Source: Streptomyces sporangiiformans (GTDB taxonomy: Bacteria > Actinomycetota > Actinomycetes > Streptomycetales > Streptomycetaceae). From it: DNA of 57,936 nt. The DNA lies in contig NZ_VCHX02000142.1 of the NCBI RefSeq assembly GCF_005768555.2, forward strand, positions 1 to 57,936, given 5' to 3'. How positions within the stretch are numbered: position 1 is the first letter of the stretch; each line of letters begins with the position of its first letter. The notes under the pieces were generated by a model. That model did not search any database. It was given only the letters and a program-made list of their open reading frames with translations, and was not told where the DNA came from. The position numbers and the translations under genes were made by a program. This document shows, piece after piece, positions 33,258-42,628 of this stretch.

Positions 33258-33788
33258 CTAGTCCGTGGTCCCTGAGGCGGAGCCGGGCGTCGGGCGGCCG
33301 AAGGGGAGATGGATGATCAGCAGGACGATCCCGCTCAGCGTGAACACCCGCATCGCCGCGTCGAGTCCGTTCCAGTCGTCCGACTGCCACATGGCGAACC
33401 ACTCGCCGCCTATGCCGATGAAGCCGGCGCCGAAGAGGAGCATGAGCATCAACAGGCCGAGCGTGGAGAGCTGCCGGGCGCGGGCGTGCCTGCGGCGGAC
33501 CCATGACCAAGTGCCCGCGATCAGGATGAGTGCGGCGATCGTCTCCCACACGATGATCGCGATGTACGCCGCGTCCTGGAGGCCCTTGGACTCGATGGCC
33601 CGCCACATCAGGTCGTCGTCCTTGAAGGTCGTGTCCATGGCCAATACGTGCCGTACGAACTGCTGGTTGGTGCCGAAATCCGTGATGTTCCCGAAGGCGA
33701 CAAGGGTGATGTAGAGGGCGACCGTAGCGGTGAGGAGGGTCGCGGTGAGCGTGAGGCCTGTGGAGTGTGTGGTGCGTGTGGCTGCCAT
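33258..33788 (-). CDS. DUF2165 small integral membrane protein
   Basis: 176 residues with four membrane segments (near 12-32, 76-98, 108-130 and 148-166). The DUF2165 pattern is clear: 'LYITLVAFGNITDFGTNQQFVRHVLAMDTTF', 'WRAIESKGLQDAAYIAIIVWE' and 'GGEWFAMWQSDDWNGLDAA'. Function unknown. The start is the ATG at 33788; a longer reading frame upstream runs into the opposite-strand ATPase gene and is not credible. Confidence 0.9.
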   Translation of the reverse strand: MAATRTTHSTGLTLTATLLTATVALYITLVAFGNITDFGTNQQFVRHVLAMDTTFKDDDLMWRAIESKGLQDAAYIAIIVWETIAALILIAGTWSWVRRRHARARQLSTLGLLMLMLLFGAGFIGIGGEWFAMWQSDDWNGLDAAMRVFTLSGIVLLIIHLPFGRPTPGSASGTTD

Positions 33789-33893
33789 GGTTCGACTATT
33801 GCCCCGACAGGCCGGTGAACCCCAGGCGTTTTCACGCGAGTTCGGCGAGACTTGGCCTCGGTGTGGCCGAGAAGTGATGGAGGGGACGGACGG

Positions 33894-36845
33894 ATGGGGC
33901 GCGCGCGGCCGTCGATGCAGCAGCTGATCAGGGAGCGCAGGCGGCAAGGTTTCGTCGGCCGGGTTGCCGAGCGCGCGGCGTTCCGGGCGAACTTCGATCT
34001 GGCGCCGGAGGACGAACGGCACCGGTTCCTGTTCCACGTGCACGGCAACGCCGGAGTCGGAAAGACCTTCCTCGTACGGCAGTTGGAACAGATCGCCCAG
34101 GAACGCGGAGCGCTCACCGTGTACGTCGACGAGGCCGTCGGGAGCGTGCCGGAGGCGATGGCGGCGCTGAGCACCCAGTTCGCCCGTCAGGGCCACCGGT
34201 TCAAGGAACTCGACCGGATGCTGGCCGCGCATCGCGAGCGGCGGCACGCGGCGGAGTCCGCGGCCGTGGCGATGCTGGACCCCGAGCCGGGGCCCGAGGC
34301 GCAGTCCGCGTCACCCACGCCGTCCGCCGGAAGCATGACCGTGGCGCGGGCGGGCCTGGTGGGTCTCGGTCTGGTGCCCGGCGTCGGCGCGTTCGCCGGA
34401 GCGATCGACCCGGCTCAACTCGCCCAGGGCGCCGACCGGTTGCGGGCGTTGATCAGCGCGCGCCTGGGCAACGCGGAGGACGTGCAGCTCGTCCTGGCGC
34501 CCGAGCGGGTGCTGACGCCGGTGCTGCTCAAAGAGCTGACCGAGGTCTGTGCCGAGGTCCCCTGGATCGTTCTGTTCTTCGACACGTACGAGCGGACCGG
34601 CCCCTTCCTCGACGGCTGGCTGCACGACGTGATGACCACGGACCGGCACGGTGACCTCCCGGCGAACGTGGTGGTCGTCACGGCCGGCCGGCCCCCCTTC
34701 GACACGGCCCGCTGGGGCGGCCTCGCCGACTTCGTGACGGACGTACCGCTGTCGCCCTTCACGGAGTCCGAGGCGCGGGGCCTGCTCGCGGACAAGGGGG
34801 TGGTGGCGGAGCCGGTCGTCGAGGAGGTGCTGCGGCTGACCGGCGGGCTGCCGGTGCTGGTGTCGACCCTGGCGCAGGCACGGCCGACCGATCCCGATGG
34901 CGTGGGCGACCCGAGCGCGACCGCCGTCGAGCGCTTTCTGAAGTGGGAGCAGGATCCGGTACGCCGTGCCGCGGCCCTGGCCTGTGCGTTGCCCCGGCGG
35001 CTGGACGCCGATGTGTTCCGGGCGGCCGTGGAGTGCGCGGAGGAGGAGGCCGAAGGGCTGTTCACCTGGCTCCGGGCGTTGCCGTTCGTCAGCGATCGTG
35101 GGGATCGGCTGCAGTACCACGATGTCGTACGGGCGCCGATGCTGCGCCTGCAGCGGCTGCGGTCGCCCCGGGGGTGGGAGGAGCGGCACCGGCGGTTGGC
35201 CGAGGTCTTCGCACAGTGGCGGACGGAGGCCGAGGGCGCCCGGGACACCGAGGATGCCCGGGACACCGAGGGCGGCCGGGACGCCGAGGAGCTGTGGGCG
35301 GACGAAAGGTGGCGGGAGCTGCGGCTGGCGGAGTCGTACCACCTGCTGTGTGCGGGGGCGCGGACCGCGTTGCCCGCGATGCTGCGCGACTTCGTCGACG
35401 CCGTCGGCAACGTGGGTGATGCCGCCGCCGCGCGGTGGGCACAGGCCCTGGTGGACGCGGGGCGGGACGCCGACGCACAGGACGCGGCCCGCTGGGGGAG
35501 CGAGCTGTCTCAGGCGCTCGCCGACGGCGGGTCGGCCGACGCGCTCGGGCTGCTGCTGCGCCGGGCGGGGTTCGACGAGCCGGCCCAGGCGCTCGCCCAC
35601 GCGGTACGAGGCAGCGCGCTGCGGCACGGCGGTGCGTACGAGGAGGCGCTGGCCGAGTACGACCGCGCCGTCGCGCTGGACCCCGGGCTGGCGCGGGCGT
35701 ACCGCAGCCGTGCCTTGGCCCGAGGCGGGATGGGCGACAACGACGCGGCCGTCGAGGACCTGGACCGGGCCCTCGCCCTGGCTCCGGACGACGCCCGTGG
35801 CTACGCCATGCGGGGCGAGTACCGACGCATCCAGCAGCGCTACGAGGAGGCGATCGAGGACCTGGACCGTGCCATCCGCCTGGACCCGACGCGTGACTTC
35901 GCCTGGGCCTCCCGGGGCGCGACCCGCCTCAGCCGGGGTGAACTCGACGCGGCGGTCGCCGACCTGGACCGTGCGCTGGAGCTCAATCCGGACTACGTGT
36001 GGGCGCTCGCCCGGCGGGCCCGGGTGTGGCGTGCGCTCAGACAGCCGGCACGGCAGATGGCCGACCTCGACCGGGCCCTCACCCTTCAGCCCGACTGGGC
36101 ATGGGGTGCCTGCGAGCGTGGGGACGTCCTCCGCGTCGCGGGCCGCTACGAGCTGGCCCTGGCCGACTACGACCGGGCCATCGAGCTCAACAGTGAGTAC
36201 GCTTCGGCCTACGCGAGCCGAGGTGTCTGCCGGCGCGCAATGGGCCGTCACGGAGCGGCACTGGAAGACCTGGACCGTGCCGTGGCGCTCAACCGGGCGT
36301 ATCCCTGGGCGCTGTGCCAACGGGCCGTCGTCCACCTCGAACTGGGCGCCCCGGAAAAGGCGTTGGCCGACACTGACTGGGCCAGGAGCCTGCGGTCCGA
36401 CGACGCGTTGATCCTCACCTGGCGCGGCAGAGCGCTGGACGCCCTGGACCGGTTCGACGAGGCTCGGGCCGAGCTGGACCGGGCGCTCGAACTGAACCCC
36501 GACTTCGCGTTGGCGCGCGGCTTCCGGGGCACGCTGCTGCTGCGCATGGGGCTCTACGAAGAGGCGTCGGAGGATCTCAACCGCTGCCTCGCACTCGTGG
36601 AGTCCGAGCCCGAGCCCGAGCCCGACTCCGGGCCCGGGTACGGGTCCGAGCCCGAGTCCCAATCCACGTCCACGCCCACGCCCGCGTCCGCGTCCACGTC
36701 CTGGGACGGAGCCGGCCTCGACCGGGCCGCCGCCGTGCTCGACACACTCCTCCGCGCCCCCGGCACCGCCCAGGGGAGCCTTGCCCCGCTCCTGGCCCGG
36801 ATCACCGCGGCACGTGACACCGCACGGCCCCCGGCCACGGCGTGA
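33894..36845 (+). CDS. STAND-like ATPase with nine TPR repeats
   Basis: 983 residues, ATG 33894 with GGAGGGG upstream; a TTG 14 codons earlier is less likely. The ATPase domain (about 20-330) has P-loop 'GNAGVGKTFLVRQLEQ' (about 48-63) and Walker B-like 'VPWIVLFFDTYE' (about 220). A helical region follows. From about residue 580 to 900 there are nine full 34-residue TPRs plus a tenth partial one, each built on 'AxxDLDRALxLxPD'. The C terminus has an acidic Pro/Glu/Ser/Thr linker. STAND-type proteins act as ATP-driven sensors in signalling or immunity. No effector domain is recognised at either end. The gene for an ADP-ribosylglycohydrolase-like protein follows after 117 bases in the same direction. 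Confidence 0.88.
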   Translation: MGRARPSMQQLIRERRRQGFVGRVAERAAFRANFDLAPEDERHRFLFHVHGNAGVGKTFLVRQLEQIAQERGALTVYVDEAVGSVPEAMAALSTQFARQGHRFKELDRMLAAHRERRHAAESAAVAMLDPEPGPEAQSASPTPSAGSMTVARAGLVGLGLVPGVGAFAGAIDPAQLAQGADRLRALISARLGNAEDVQLVLAPERVLTPVLLKELTEVCAEVPWIVLFFDTYERTGPFLDGWLHDVMTTDRHGDLPANVVVVTAGRPPFDTARWGGLADFVTDVPLSPFTESEARGLLADKGVVAEPVVEEVLRLTGGLPVLVSTLAQARPTDPDGVGDPSATAVERFLKWEQDPVRRAAALACALPRRLDADVFRAAVECAEEEAEGLFTWLRALPFVSDRGDRLQYHDVVRAPMLRLQRLRSPRGWEERHRRLAEVFAQWRTEAEGARDTEDARDTEGGRDAEELWADERWRELRLAESYHLLCAGARTALPAMLRDFVDAVGNVGDAAAARWAQALVDAGRDADAQDAARWGSELSQALADGGSADALGLLLRRAGFDEPAQALAHAVRGSALRHGGAYEEALAEYDRAVALDPGLARAYRSRALARGGMGDNDAAVEDLDRALALAPDDARGYAMRGEYRRIQQRYEEAIEDLDRAIRLDPTRDFAWASRGATRLSRGELDAAVADLDRALELNPDYVWALARRARVWRALRQPARQMADLDRALTLQPDWAWGACERGDVLRVAGRYELALADYDRAIELNSEYASAYASRGVCRRAMGRHGAALEDLDRAVALNRAYPWALCQRAVVHLELGAPEKALADTDWARSLRSDDALILTWRGRALDALDRFDEARAELDRALELNPDFALARGFRGTLLLRMGLYEEASEDLNRCLALVESEPEPEPDSGPGYGSEPESQSTSTPTPASASTSWDGAGLDRAAAVLDTLLRAPGTAQGSLAPLLARITAARDTARPPATA

Positions 36846-36962
36846 GGTTCGGCGCCGGAACACCCCGCCCACACAAAAAATGATCAGTGGCCCCACTTTT
36901 CGCACACCGTTCCGGCAGTCAACCGGCTGTTCCCGGTCGATTACAGTGCTGGACTGACGGCG

Positions 36963-38126
36963 GTGTGGGAGACGGGATCGGGATCCGGATCGGGATCGGA
37001 GGAGGCCTCAGTGGGTGCGACGTCCGGTGCCGTCTGGGGCCGTGCCGAACAACAGGACTTCCGTAGCCGGGTGCGGGGCACGCTGCTCGGTGCGGCCGTC
37101 GGGGACGCGCTGGGCTCGCCGGTCGGCGGCCTCTCCATGGACGAGATCCGCGAGACGCACGGCGCCGAGGGGCTCATCGACATGACCTTCGGGCACGGCA
37201 GACGCGGCGCCATCTCGCATCTGACCCAGCTCACGCTCTTCACGTTCGACGGGCTCATACGCGCCCAGGTGCGCCGGGACACGGGCGCCTGGCATCCGCC
37301 GACCGATCTGCACCGCGCGTATCGGCGGTGGTCCGCCACACAGCACGACTGGGGGCCGGACGAGCGCCGCAAGGAAGACGGGTGGCTGGCCCTCGAGGAG
37401 TGGATGTACGCGCGCCGCGACCCCGCCCGCGCCTGCCTGATCGGCCTCGCCGACGAGACGATGGGCACGCTGGACGCGCCCAAGAACCCGGACGAGCGGG
37501 GCGTCGAGGCCGCGGCCCGCTCCGCGCCCTTCGGGCTGCTCGTGGGCTGGGAGCCACAGCTGGTGATGCAGCTCGCCGTCGAGTGCGCGGCGCAGACCCA
37601 CGGCCACCCCACGGCCTACCTGGCGGCGGGTGCGTACGCCGTGATCGTGCACGGGCTCGCCCGCGGGGAGAGCCTCGACGCCGCCGTGCAGCGCTCGCTC
37701 CAACTGCTTGCCGCGCGGCCGGGGCAGCAGCCCGTGGCGGACGCGCTGCAGTACGCACTGGGGGCCGTACGACGCGGGATGCCGACGCCGTCCCGGGTCG
37801 AGGAGCTGGCCGGGGCCGGGACGGCGGACGGGCTGCTGTCGGTCGCCGTGTACTGCGCGCTGGTCGGTGAGGACGTCCGTCAGGGACTGTGCCTGGCGGT
37901 GAACCACGGCGGCCCGTCGGGCGCCGCCGGCGCGCTCACCGGTGCCCTGCTCGGTGCCCTGCACGGCGAGACGGCCCTCCCGCCGGCCTGGCTGGCCGAA
38001 CTGGAGGGCCGTCCCACGATGCTCGTCCTAGCCGACGACTTCGCGATGGAGATGACCCAGGGCCCCGCCCTGCACGGCCCGGGCGGCTCCTCACCGGGGT
38101 GGCTGACACGGTACCCGCGGGCTTGA
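36963..38126 (+). CDS. ADP-ribosylglycohydrolase-family protein lacking metal-binding motifs
   Basis: 387 residues, GTG start after a possible -10 TACAGT (36942-36947). The ARH/DraG fold is clear: 'RVRGTLLGAAVGDALGSPVG' (about 36-55) and a helical body of normal length. In active members two motifs bind magnesium: T-D-D-T after the first loop and D-S-D near the C terminus. Here the first is 'ISHLTQLTLF' (Ser85-His86-Leu87-Thr88), and the second is 'NHGGPSGAAGALTG' (about 314-327), so the aspartates of both are gone. The protein is therefore probably not a hydrolase, and may bind ADP-ribose or ADP-ribosylated protein. It follows the STAND-TPR gene, with which it may form a unit. Confidence 0.88.
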   Translation: MWETGSGSGSGSEEASVGATSGAVWGRAEQQDFRSRVRGTLLGAAVGDALGSPVGGLSMDEIRETHGAEGLIDMTFGHGRRGAISHLTQLTLFTFDGLIRAQVRRDTGAWHPPTDLHRAYRRWSATQHDWGPDERRKEDGWLALEEWMYARRDPARACLIGLADETMGTLDAPKNPDERGVEAAARSAPFGLLVGWEPQLVMQLAVECAAQTHGHPTAYLAAGAYAVIVHGLARGESLDAAVQRSLQLLAARPGQQPVADALQYALGAVRRGMPTPSRVEELAGAGTADGLLSVAVYCALVGEDVRQGLCLAVNHGGPSGAAGALTGALLGALHGETALPPAWLAELEGRPTMLVLADDFAMEMTQGPALHGPGGSSPGWLTRYPRA

Positions 38127-38155
38127 GGAGCACTACCCGCGGGCTTGAGGAGCGG

Positions 38156-39727
38156 TCAGTCCTTGACCCGGGAGCCCACCGCGTCCTCCACCGGACCCGC
38201 AGGAGTCGGAATCGCCGCCGCGGCCGCTCCGTCCCCGTCCGTGTTGATCTGTTCGATGATCGCGAGCCGCTCCGGGGTGTCCTCCGGCTTCAGGAAGCCG
38301 ATGAGGATGTACAGGACCAGAGAGACGGCCAGCGGGATCGACACCTGGTACTCGAGCGGGACGCCGCCGTCGATGCTCCAGTGGATCGGATAGTTGACCA
38401 GCCAGAAGGCGAACAGGCCCGAGGCCCAGCTGGTGAGCGCGGCGGTCGGTCCGGACCGGCGGAACGGGCGCAGCAGGCCGAGCATCATCGGGATGGCCAT
38501 CGGACCCATGAGACCGGCGACCCACTTGATCACGACGGTGATGATGTCCTTGAAGGCGGGGGAGTTGACCTGCGTGGCCGCCGCCATGGACAGGCCGAGG
38601 AAGACGACGGTCGTGATGCGGGCGACGCGCAGACCCTGCCCCTCGCTCCACGCCCGCGCCCTGCGCCAGATCACGGGCGCGCAGTCCCGGGTGAACACGG
38701 CTGCGATCGCGTTGGCGTCGGAGGAGCACATGGCCATGGTGTGGGAGAAGAAGCCGACGATGACCAGGCCCAGCAGACCGTGCGGCAGCAGCTGTTCGGT
38801 CATCAGGCCGTAGGAGTCCGAGCCGTCGGGCTTCTGCGATTCCACCAGCAGCGGTGACATCCACATGGGGAAGAACAGGACCACCGGCCACACCAGCCAG
38901 AGGATCGCCGAGAGCCGGGCCGAGCGCTCCGCCTCGTAGGGGGTGGCGGTGGCCATGTAGCGCTGGGCCTGGTTGAGCATGCCGCCGTTGTACTCGAAGA
39001 GCTTGATGAACAGGAAGGCGAGCAGGAAGATCGTTCCGTACGGACCGACCAACGGCTCGCCGTGCCCCTGGAGTTCGGGCCGGTCCCATACGCCGAAGAA
39101 GCCGCCGTAGTCGCCGAGCTTCATCACGACGGCGACGAACATCGCGACACCGGCCAGCAACTGGATGACGAACTGGCCCAGTTCGGTCAGCGCGTCCGCC
39201 CACAGACCGCCGATGGTGCAGTAGACGGCCGTGATGCCACCGGTGATGAGGATGCCCTGGTTGAGCGAGACACCGGTGAAGACGGAGAGCAGCGTGGCGA
39301 TCGCGGCCCACTTCGCTCCCACGTCCACGATCTTCAGCAGCATGCCGGACCAGGCGAGGGCCTGTTGGGTCTGCAGGTTGTAACGGCTCTTCAGATACTC
39401 GAGCGGGGACGCCACATGCAGCCGTGAGCGCAGCCGGTTGATGCGCGGCGCGAACAGTTTCGACCCGATGGCGATGCCCAGCGCGATCGGGAAGGACCAG
39501 GTCACGAAGGACGTCACGCCGTAGGTGTAGGCGATGCCCGCGTATCCGGTGAACATCACCGCGCTGTAGCCGGACATGTGGTGCGAGATGCCGGAGAGCC
39601 ACCACGGCATCTTTCCGCCCGCGGTGAAGAAGTCGGAAACGTTGTCCACACGTTTGTGGGACCAGATACCGATCGCGACCATCACGCCGAAGTAGCCGAT
39701 GAGCACGGCCCAGTCCAGACCGTTCAT
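38156..39727 (-). CDS. Sodium:solute symporter (SSS family)
   Basis: 523 residues with about 13 membrane segments. Family features: 'YFGVMVAIGIWSHKRVDNVSDFFTAGGKMPWWLSG' at the N terminus, 'GYSAVMFTGYAGIAY', 'GGITAVYCTIGGLWADALTELGQFVIQ' (SSS signature) and a cytosolic tail. The start chosen is ATG 39727 with GGGAGG eight bases upstream; a longer frame to 39772 lacks such a site. Substrate not clear; near relatives take up carboxylates, sugars or proline. Convergent with the ADP-ribosylglycohydrolase-like gene. Confidence 0.9.
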   Translation of the reverse strand: MNGLDWAVLIGYFGVMVAIGIWSHKRVDNVSDFFTAGGKMPWWLSGISHHMSGYSAVMFTGYAGIAYTYGVTSFVTWSFPIALGIAIGSKLFAPRINRLRSRLHVASPLEYLKSRYNLQTQQALAWSGMLLKIVDVGAKWAAIATLLSVFTGVSLNQGILITGGITAVYCTIGGLWADALTELGQFVIQLLAGVAMFVAVVMKLGDYGGFFGVWDRPELQGHGEPLVGPYGTIFLLAFLFIKLFEYNGGMLNQAQRYMATATPYEAERSARLSAILWLVWPVVLFFPMWMSPLLVESQKPDGSDSYGLMTEQLLPHGLLGLVIVGFFSHTMAMCSSDANAIAAVFTRDCAPVIWRRARAWSEGQGLRVARITTVVFLGLSMAAATQVNSPAFKDIITVVIKWVAGLMGPMAIPMMLGLLRPFRRSGPTAALTSWASGLFAFWLVNYPIHWSIDGGVPLEYQVSIPLAVSLVLYILIGFLKPEDTPERLAIIEQINTDGDGAAAAAIPTPAGPVEDAVGSRVKD

Positions 39728-39946
39728 ATGCGCCCTCCCGGAGTCCGCCTTGTGAACTGCGCTGACGTGCACGACACTTCGCCAGCGCAGGCAAGAGCGG
39801 CCCAGAGCAGGCCGATGCAGCCGCGAAGTGCCCGCTCATCGTGGGTTCGACGGGATGGCGGCGACAACAGCTGGTACGGTCAAGGGGAAGTAAAAATGTT
39901 CGCCTCGATGACCTCTGTTCACATCCATGACCGATCGGCGTGGTTG

Positions 39947-39972
39947 CTCGAGACGGCTCGAGCGGTCTCGAG
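39947..39972 (-). terminator. Hairpin downstream of the SDR gene
   Basis: CTCGAGAC and GTCTCGAG arms (8 bp) around a 10-base loop that itself holds CTCGAG. It begins seven bases after the SDR stop at 39980 in the direction of transcription. Confidence 0.65.
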
Positions 39973-39979
39973 ATGTGCC

Positions 39980-40765
39980 CTAGCGCATCAACTCACCCGC
40001 GTTCACCAGCAATGACTGCCCGGTGATCGCCCGCGCCCGATCGGACGCCAGGAACACGGCGGCGTCCGCCACGTCCCCGTCGGTGGCCAGCTCGGGCAGG
40101 GCCATCCGGCTGGTGAGCCTCTCCAGAATCTCTGCCTCCGGTACGCCCTCCGTATGCGCCGAGAATTGGACAAAGGCCTCCACGGGCGGGCCCCACATCC
40201 AGCCCGGCAGAACGGAGTTGACCCGTATCCGGTGCGGCCCCAACTCCCTTGCCAGTGAGTACATCGCGCTCGTCAGCGCGCCCTTCGAGGCCGCGTACGC
40301 CGCCTGCCGCACCTGCGTGGGAGCGGCCACCGACGACTGTGTACCGATGATGACGACCGACCCGCCGCGCTCCTTCAGTGCGGGCAGGCAGGCACGCGTC
40401 ATCCGCAGCGTGCCGAGCAGATTGACCTCGATGACGGACTGCCAGGTGGCGAAATCCGCATCCTCCAGGCCGCCGAAGTAGCTGTCCCATGCGGCGACAT
40501 GGACGACGGCGTCGATCCGCCCGAACCGCTCCCGGGCCAGCGCGGCGAGTGCCTCGCACTGTCCCTCGTCGGTGATGTCCGTGGCCCGGTACGCCGTGTG
40601 CGCGCCGTCGGGGTCGAGTTCGGCCGCGGCCTTGGCGAGATTCGCCTCCGTGCGCGCACCGAGCACGGCCTCGCCCCCGTCGCGCACGACCGCCGCCGCG
40701 ACCTGGTGACCGAGCCCGGCACCGACACCGGAGACGACGACGGTCTTGCCCACGAGCAGTGACAT
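39980..40765 (-). CDS. Short-chain dehydrogenase/reductase
   Basis: 261 residues, ATG 40765 with AGGAGG upstream. SDR motifs: 'VVVSGVGAGLGHQVAAAVV' (TGxxxGxG variant with Ser), 'HVAAWDSYFGGL' in place of NNAG, 'IIGTQSSVAAPTQVRQAAYAASKGAL' with catalytic Ser, Tyr and Lys, and 'RVNSVLPGWMWGP'. The changed NNAG motif is unusual. CTGAC-N5-GTCAG lies 29 bases upstream of the ATG, which links it to the other genes with this site. The neighbouring recombinase is in the same orientation upstream and ends 90 bases before the SDR start. Confidence 0.9.
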   Translation of the reverse strand: MSLLVGKTVVVSGVGAGLGHQVAAAVVRDGGEAVLGARTEANLAKAAAELDPDGAHTAYRATDITDEGQCEALAALARERFGRIDAVVHVAAWDSYFGGLEDADFATWQSVIEVNLLGTLRMTRACLPALKERGGSVVIIGTQSSVAAPTQVRQAAYAASKGALTSAMYSLARELGPHRIRVNSVLPGWMWGPPVEAFVQFSAHTEGVPEAEILERLTSRMALPELATDGDVADAAVFLASDRARAITGQSLLVNAGELMR

Positions 40766-40794
40766 CGGAGACCTCCTGGGCTCAGGCGTTATAT

Positions 40795-40809
40795 CTGACG
40801 AGGCGTCAG
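40795..40809. promoter_or_regulatory. Operator-like palindrome CTGAC-N5-GTCAG (second SDR)
   Basis: CTGACGAGGCGTCAG, 29 bases upstream of the SDR ATG, within TCTGACGAGGCGTCAGAG. Confidence 0.8.
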
Positions 40810-40854
40810 AGTATGGGTGCCCGGCGGAGAAGGCCAGTGACGCACCTGTGTGAC

Positions 40855-42504
40855 TCAGTTCGCGTAGACGGGGCAGATGTGAGCCGGGTTGAACGGAGCC
40901 CGCCCCTTGCCGGACGGCATGACGTGGATGGCCGTGAAGATCTCGCCGATCAGCGCGCGGCGCTGCTCGAAGCCGCCATTGCTCCACTCGGCTGCGTAGT
41001 CGCGATACCGAGTGGCGTTTGCGGCTACCGCGTGCTCAGCGGCTTTCCGCTCCAGAAGGTCGAGTTCGGCGTTCATGGTGGAGATCATCTGGTAGTAGTC
41101 GCCCGGACGCAGATCGGAGACGGATTCGCCCCCTGTGGCCCATGCGGTGACAAGGTTGCCCTTGCGGGTGCGGATCGCCGAGATCCGGGCTTGCGTGTCC
41201 TGCAGCTCCTCGGGGGCTGTGGTGCCGTCGCTGAGGTTCGGTGCCGCCCGCCCGCGCACCCACTCGGCGACCAGTTTCTCCAGATGCTCATCCACCGGCT
41301 CCGCGCGCCGGCTGACTTTGCCGCAGGCGTTGCGGGCTCGGCCCGGGCAGTAGTAGATGACGTGCCCCCGTTGCGCGACCCGCTTGGCGCTCATCGGGGC
41401 TCTGCAGATCCCGCACCGCAAGTATCCCGTGAACAGGTACTTGCGGTGGTTGACGCCGTCAGGATTGCGGAGGATTCCCTTCTCTGTGCTGAGCACCCTG
41501 CGGTGGTCCAGTTCGAGCTGTGTGTCCGCCCACAGCTTCCGGGGGATGACCGGATCCCACTTGCCGACCACGGGCAGGCCGTCCTGGCCGATGAGCACGC
41601 GCCCCCAGCCGTCACGCTGACGCTGGTTCTCGGTGCGGTGCTTCCCTTGGTAAGAGACGAATCCGCAATAGCGAGGGTTGGTCAGGATCGCCTTAACGGT
41701 CGGTTGAGCCCACTTCCCGCCTCGCGGTGAGGGAATCTTGTCGCGGTTGAGTTCACGGGCGATACCCGTGATGGAGACGCCTTCCGTGAACTGCTCGAAG
41801 ATGTGCCGGGCCACACGTGCACGGTCGGGCCGGAGGGTACCGTCCGGGTTCCATGCGTAGGGTGTCCTGCCGGTGAGTTCACCTGCCGCCGCGTCCGCCA
41901 GATGGTTTCGCGCGACGCGTCGCGATGTGTCCTGCGACGACTTGAGCGCCATGATGCACAGGATTCGTGCCATGTGCCTGTCCGCGTCGGAGATGAGATT
42001 GAGGTCGCCGGTGACGCCCACCGCGGGGCGCTTGGTGTACTCGATGACATCGATCAGGTCTTCGAGATCCCTTGGCTGGCGGGCCAGCCGATCGGTGTCG
42101 TAGAAGACGACCCCGTCGATTCGCCCCGAGAGGAGGTCGCCGAGCATGCGCCTGAACTCGGGGCGGACGACGACCCAGTCGGCTGAGCCGTCTGCCCGTA
42201 CCGTCCGCTTCTTCCTGAAGGCACTGGTGTCGTTCTCCCGGTAGACCTCGGCGAATGGTGCCCAGCCCAGAGCGGTGAGCTTCGCCCCGGCGTCGTCGAG
42301 TTGAAGGCCGATGCTTTTCTCGTCGCCTTGGCGGTCACGAGAGGTGCGCAGGTAACAGCCGGGCCGCTGGGGAACGTAGGCGCGCAGGGAGCCGCCAACC
42401 GCAAGCGCGACCGAAGTCGAGTTGCGTACGCGCTCCGGGATCGTCACTCCGTCCCAGGACACCGCATCGACCCCTTCCGCTGCTGTGGCGCCGAACGTGG
42501 TCAT
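40855..42504 (-). CDS. Large serine recombinase (site-specific integrase)
   Basis: 549 residues, ATG 42504 with GGGAGG upstream. The catalytic resolvase domain (about 40-190) starts 'CYLRTSRDRQGDEKSIGLQ' with the nucleophilic Ser, followed by 'VFYDTDRLARQPRDLEDLI'. Then a recombinase domain ('GITGIARELNR'-like stretch 'SITGIARELNRDKIPSPRGGKW') and a zinc ribbon ('CGICRAPM ... YYCPGRARNACGK'), and a coiled-coil-like C terminus. The enzyme mediates integration and excision of phages or integrative elements. No other phage, plasmid or transfer gene surrounds it, so it is a solitary copy. It lies between two genes that both have CTGAC-N5-GTCAG operators; its G+C seems slightly lower. Confidence 0.93.
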   Translation of the reverse strand: MTTFGATAAEGVDAVSWDGVTIPERVRNSTSVALAVGGSLRAYVPQRPGCYLRTSRDRQGDEKSIGLQLDDAGAKLTALGWAPFAEVYRENDTSAFRKKRTVRADGSADWVVVRPEFRRMLGDLLSGRIDGVVFYDTDRLARQPRDLEDLIDVIEYTKRPAVGVTGDLNLISDADRHMARILCIMALKSSQDTSRRVARNHLADAAAGELTGRTPYAWNPDGTLRPDRARVARHIFEQFTEGVSITGIARELNRDKIPSPRGGKWAQPTVKAILTNPRYCGFVSYQGKHRTENQRQRDGWGRVLIGQDGLPVVGKWDPVIPRKLWADTQLELDHRRVLSTEKGILRNPDGVNHRKYLFTGYLRCGICRAPMSAKRVAQRGHVIYYCPGRARNACGKVSRRAEPVDEHLEKLVAEWVRGRAAPNLSDGTTAPEELQDTQARISAIRTRKGNLVTAWATGGESVSDLRPGDYYQMISTMNAELDLLERKAAEHAVAANATRYRDYAAEWSNGGFEQRRALIGEIFTAIHVMPSGKGRAPFNPAHICPVYAN

Positions 42505-42628
42505 GTGCCCTCCCGAAGTGGTGCGATGCACCCCTGAACGTAGTTACTTCCAGTGGGTATTTCGGTGCATTGAGTGCAGATCGCCCACTCGGGCGACTCG
42601 TCGCACGCCCATTCCCGTCACGGCGTAT

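Noticed and set aside
40855..42504. Prophage or integrative element around the recombinase
   Set aside because: No replication, transfer, capsid or excisionase genes and no clear att repeats nearby; only the recombinase is supported.
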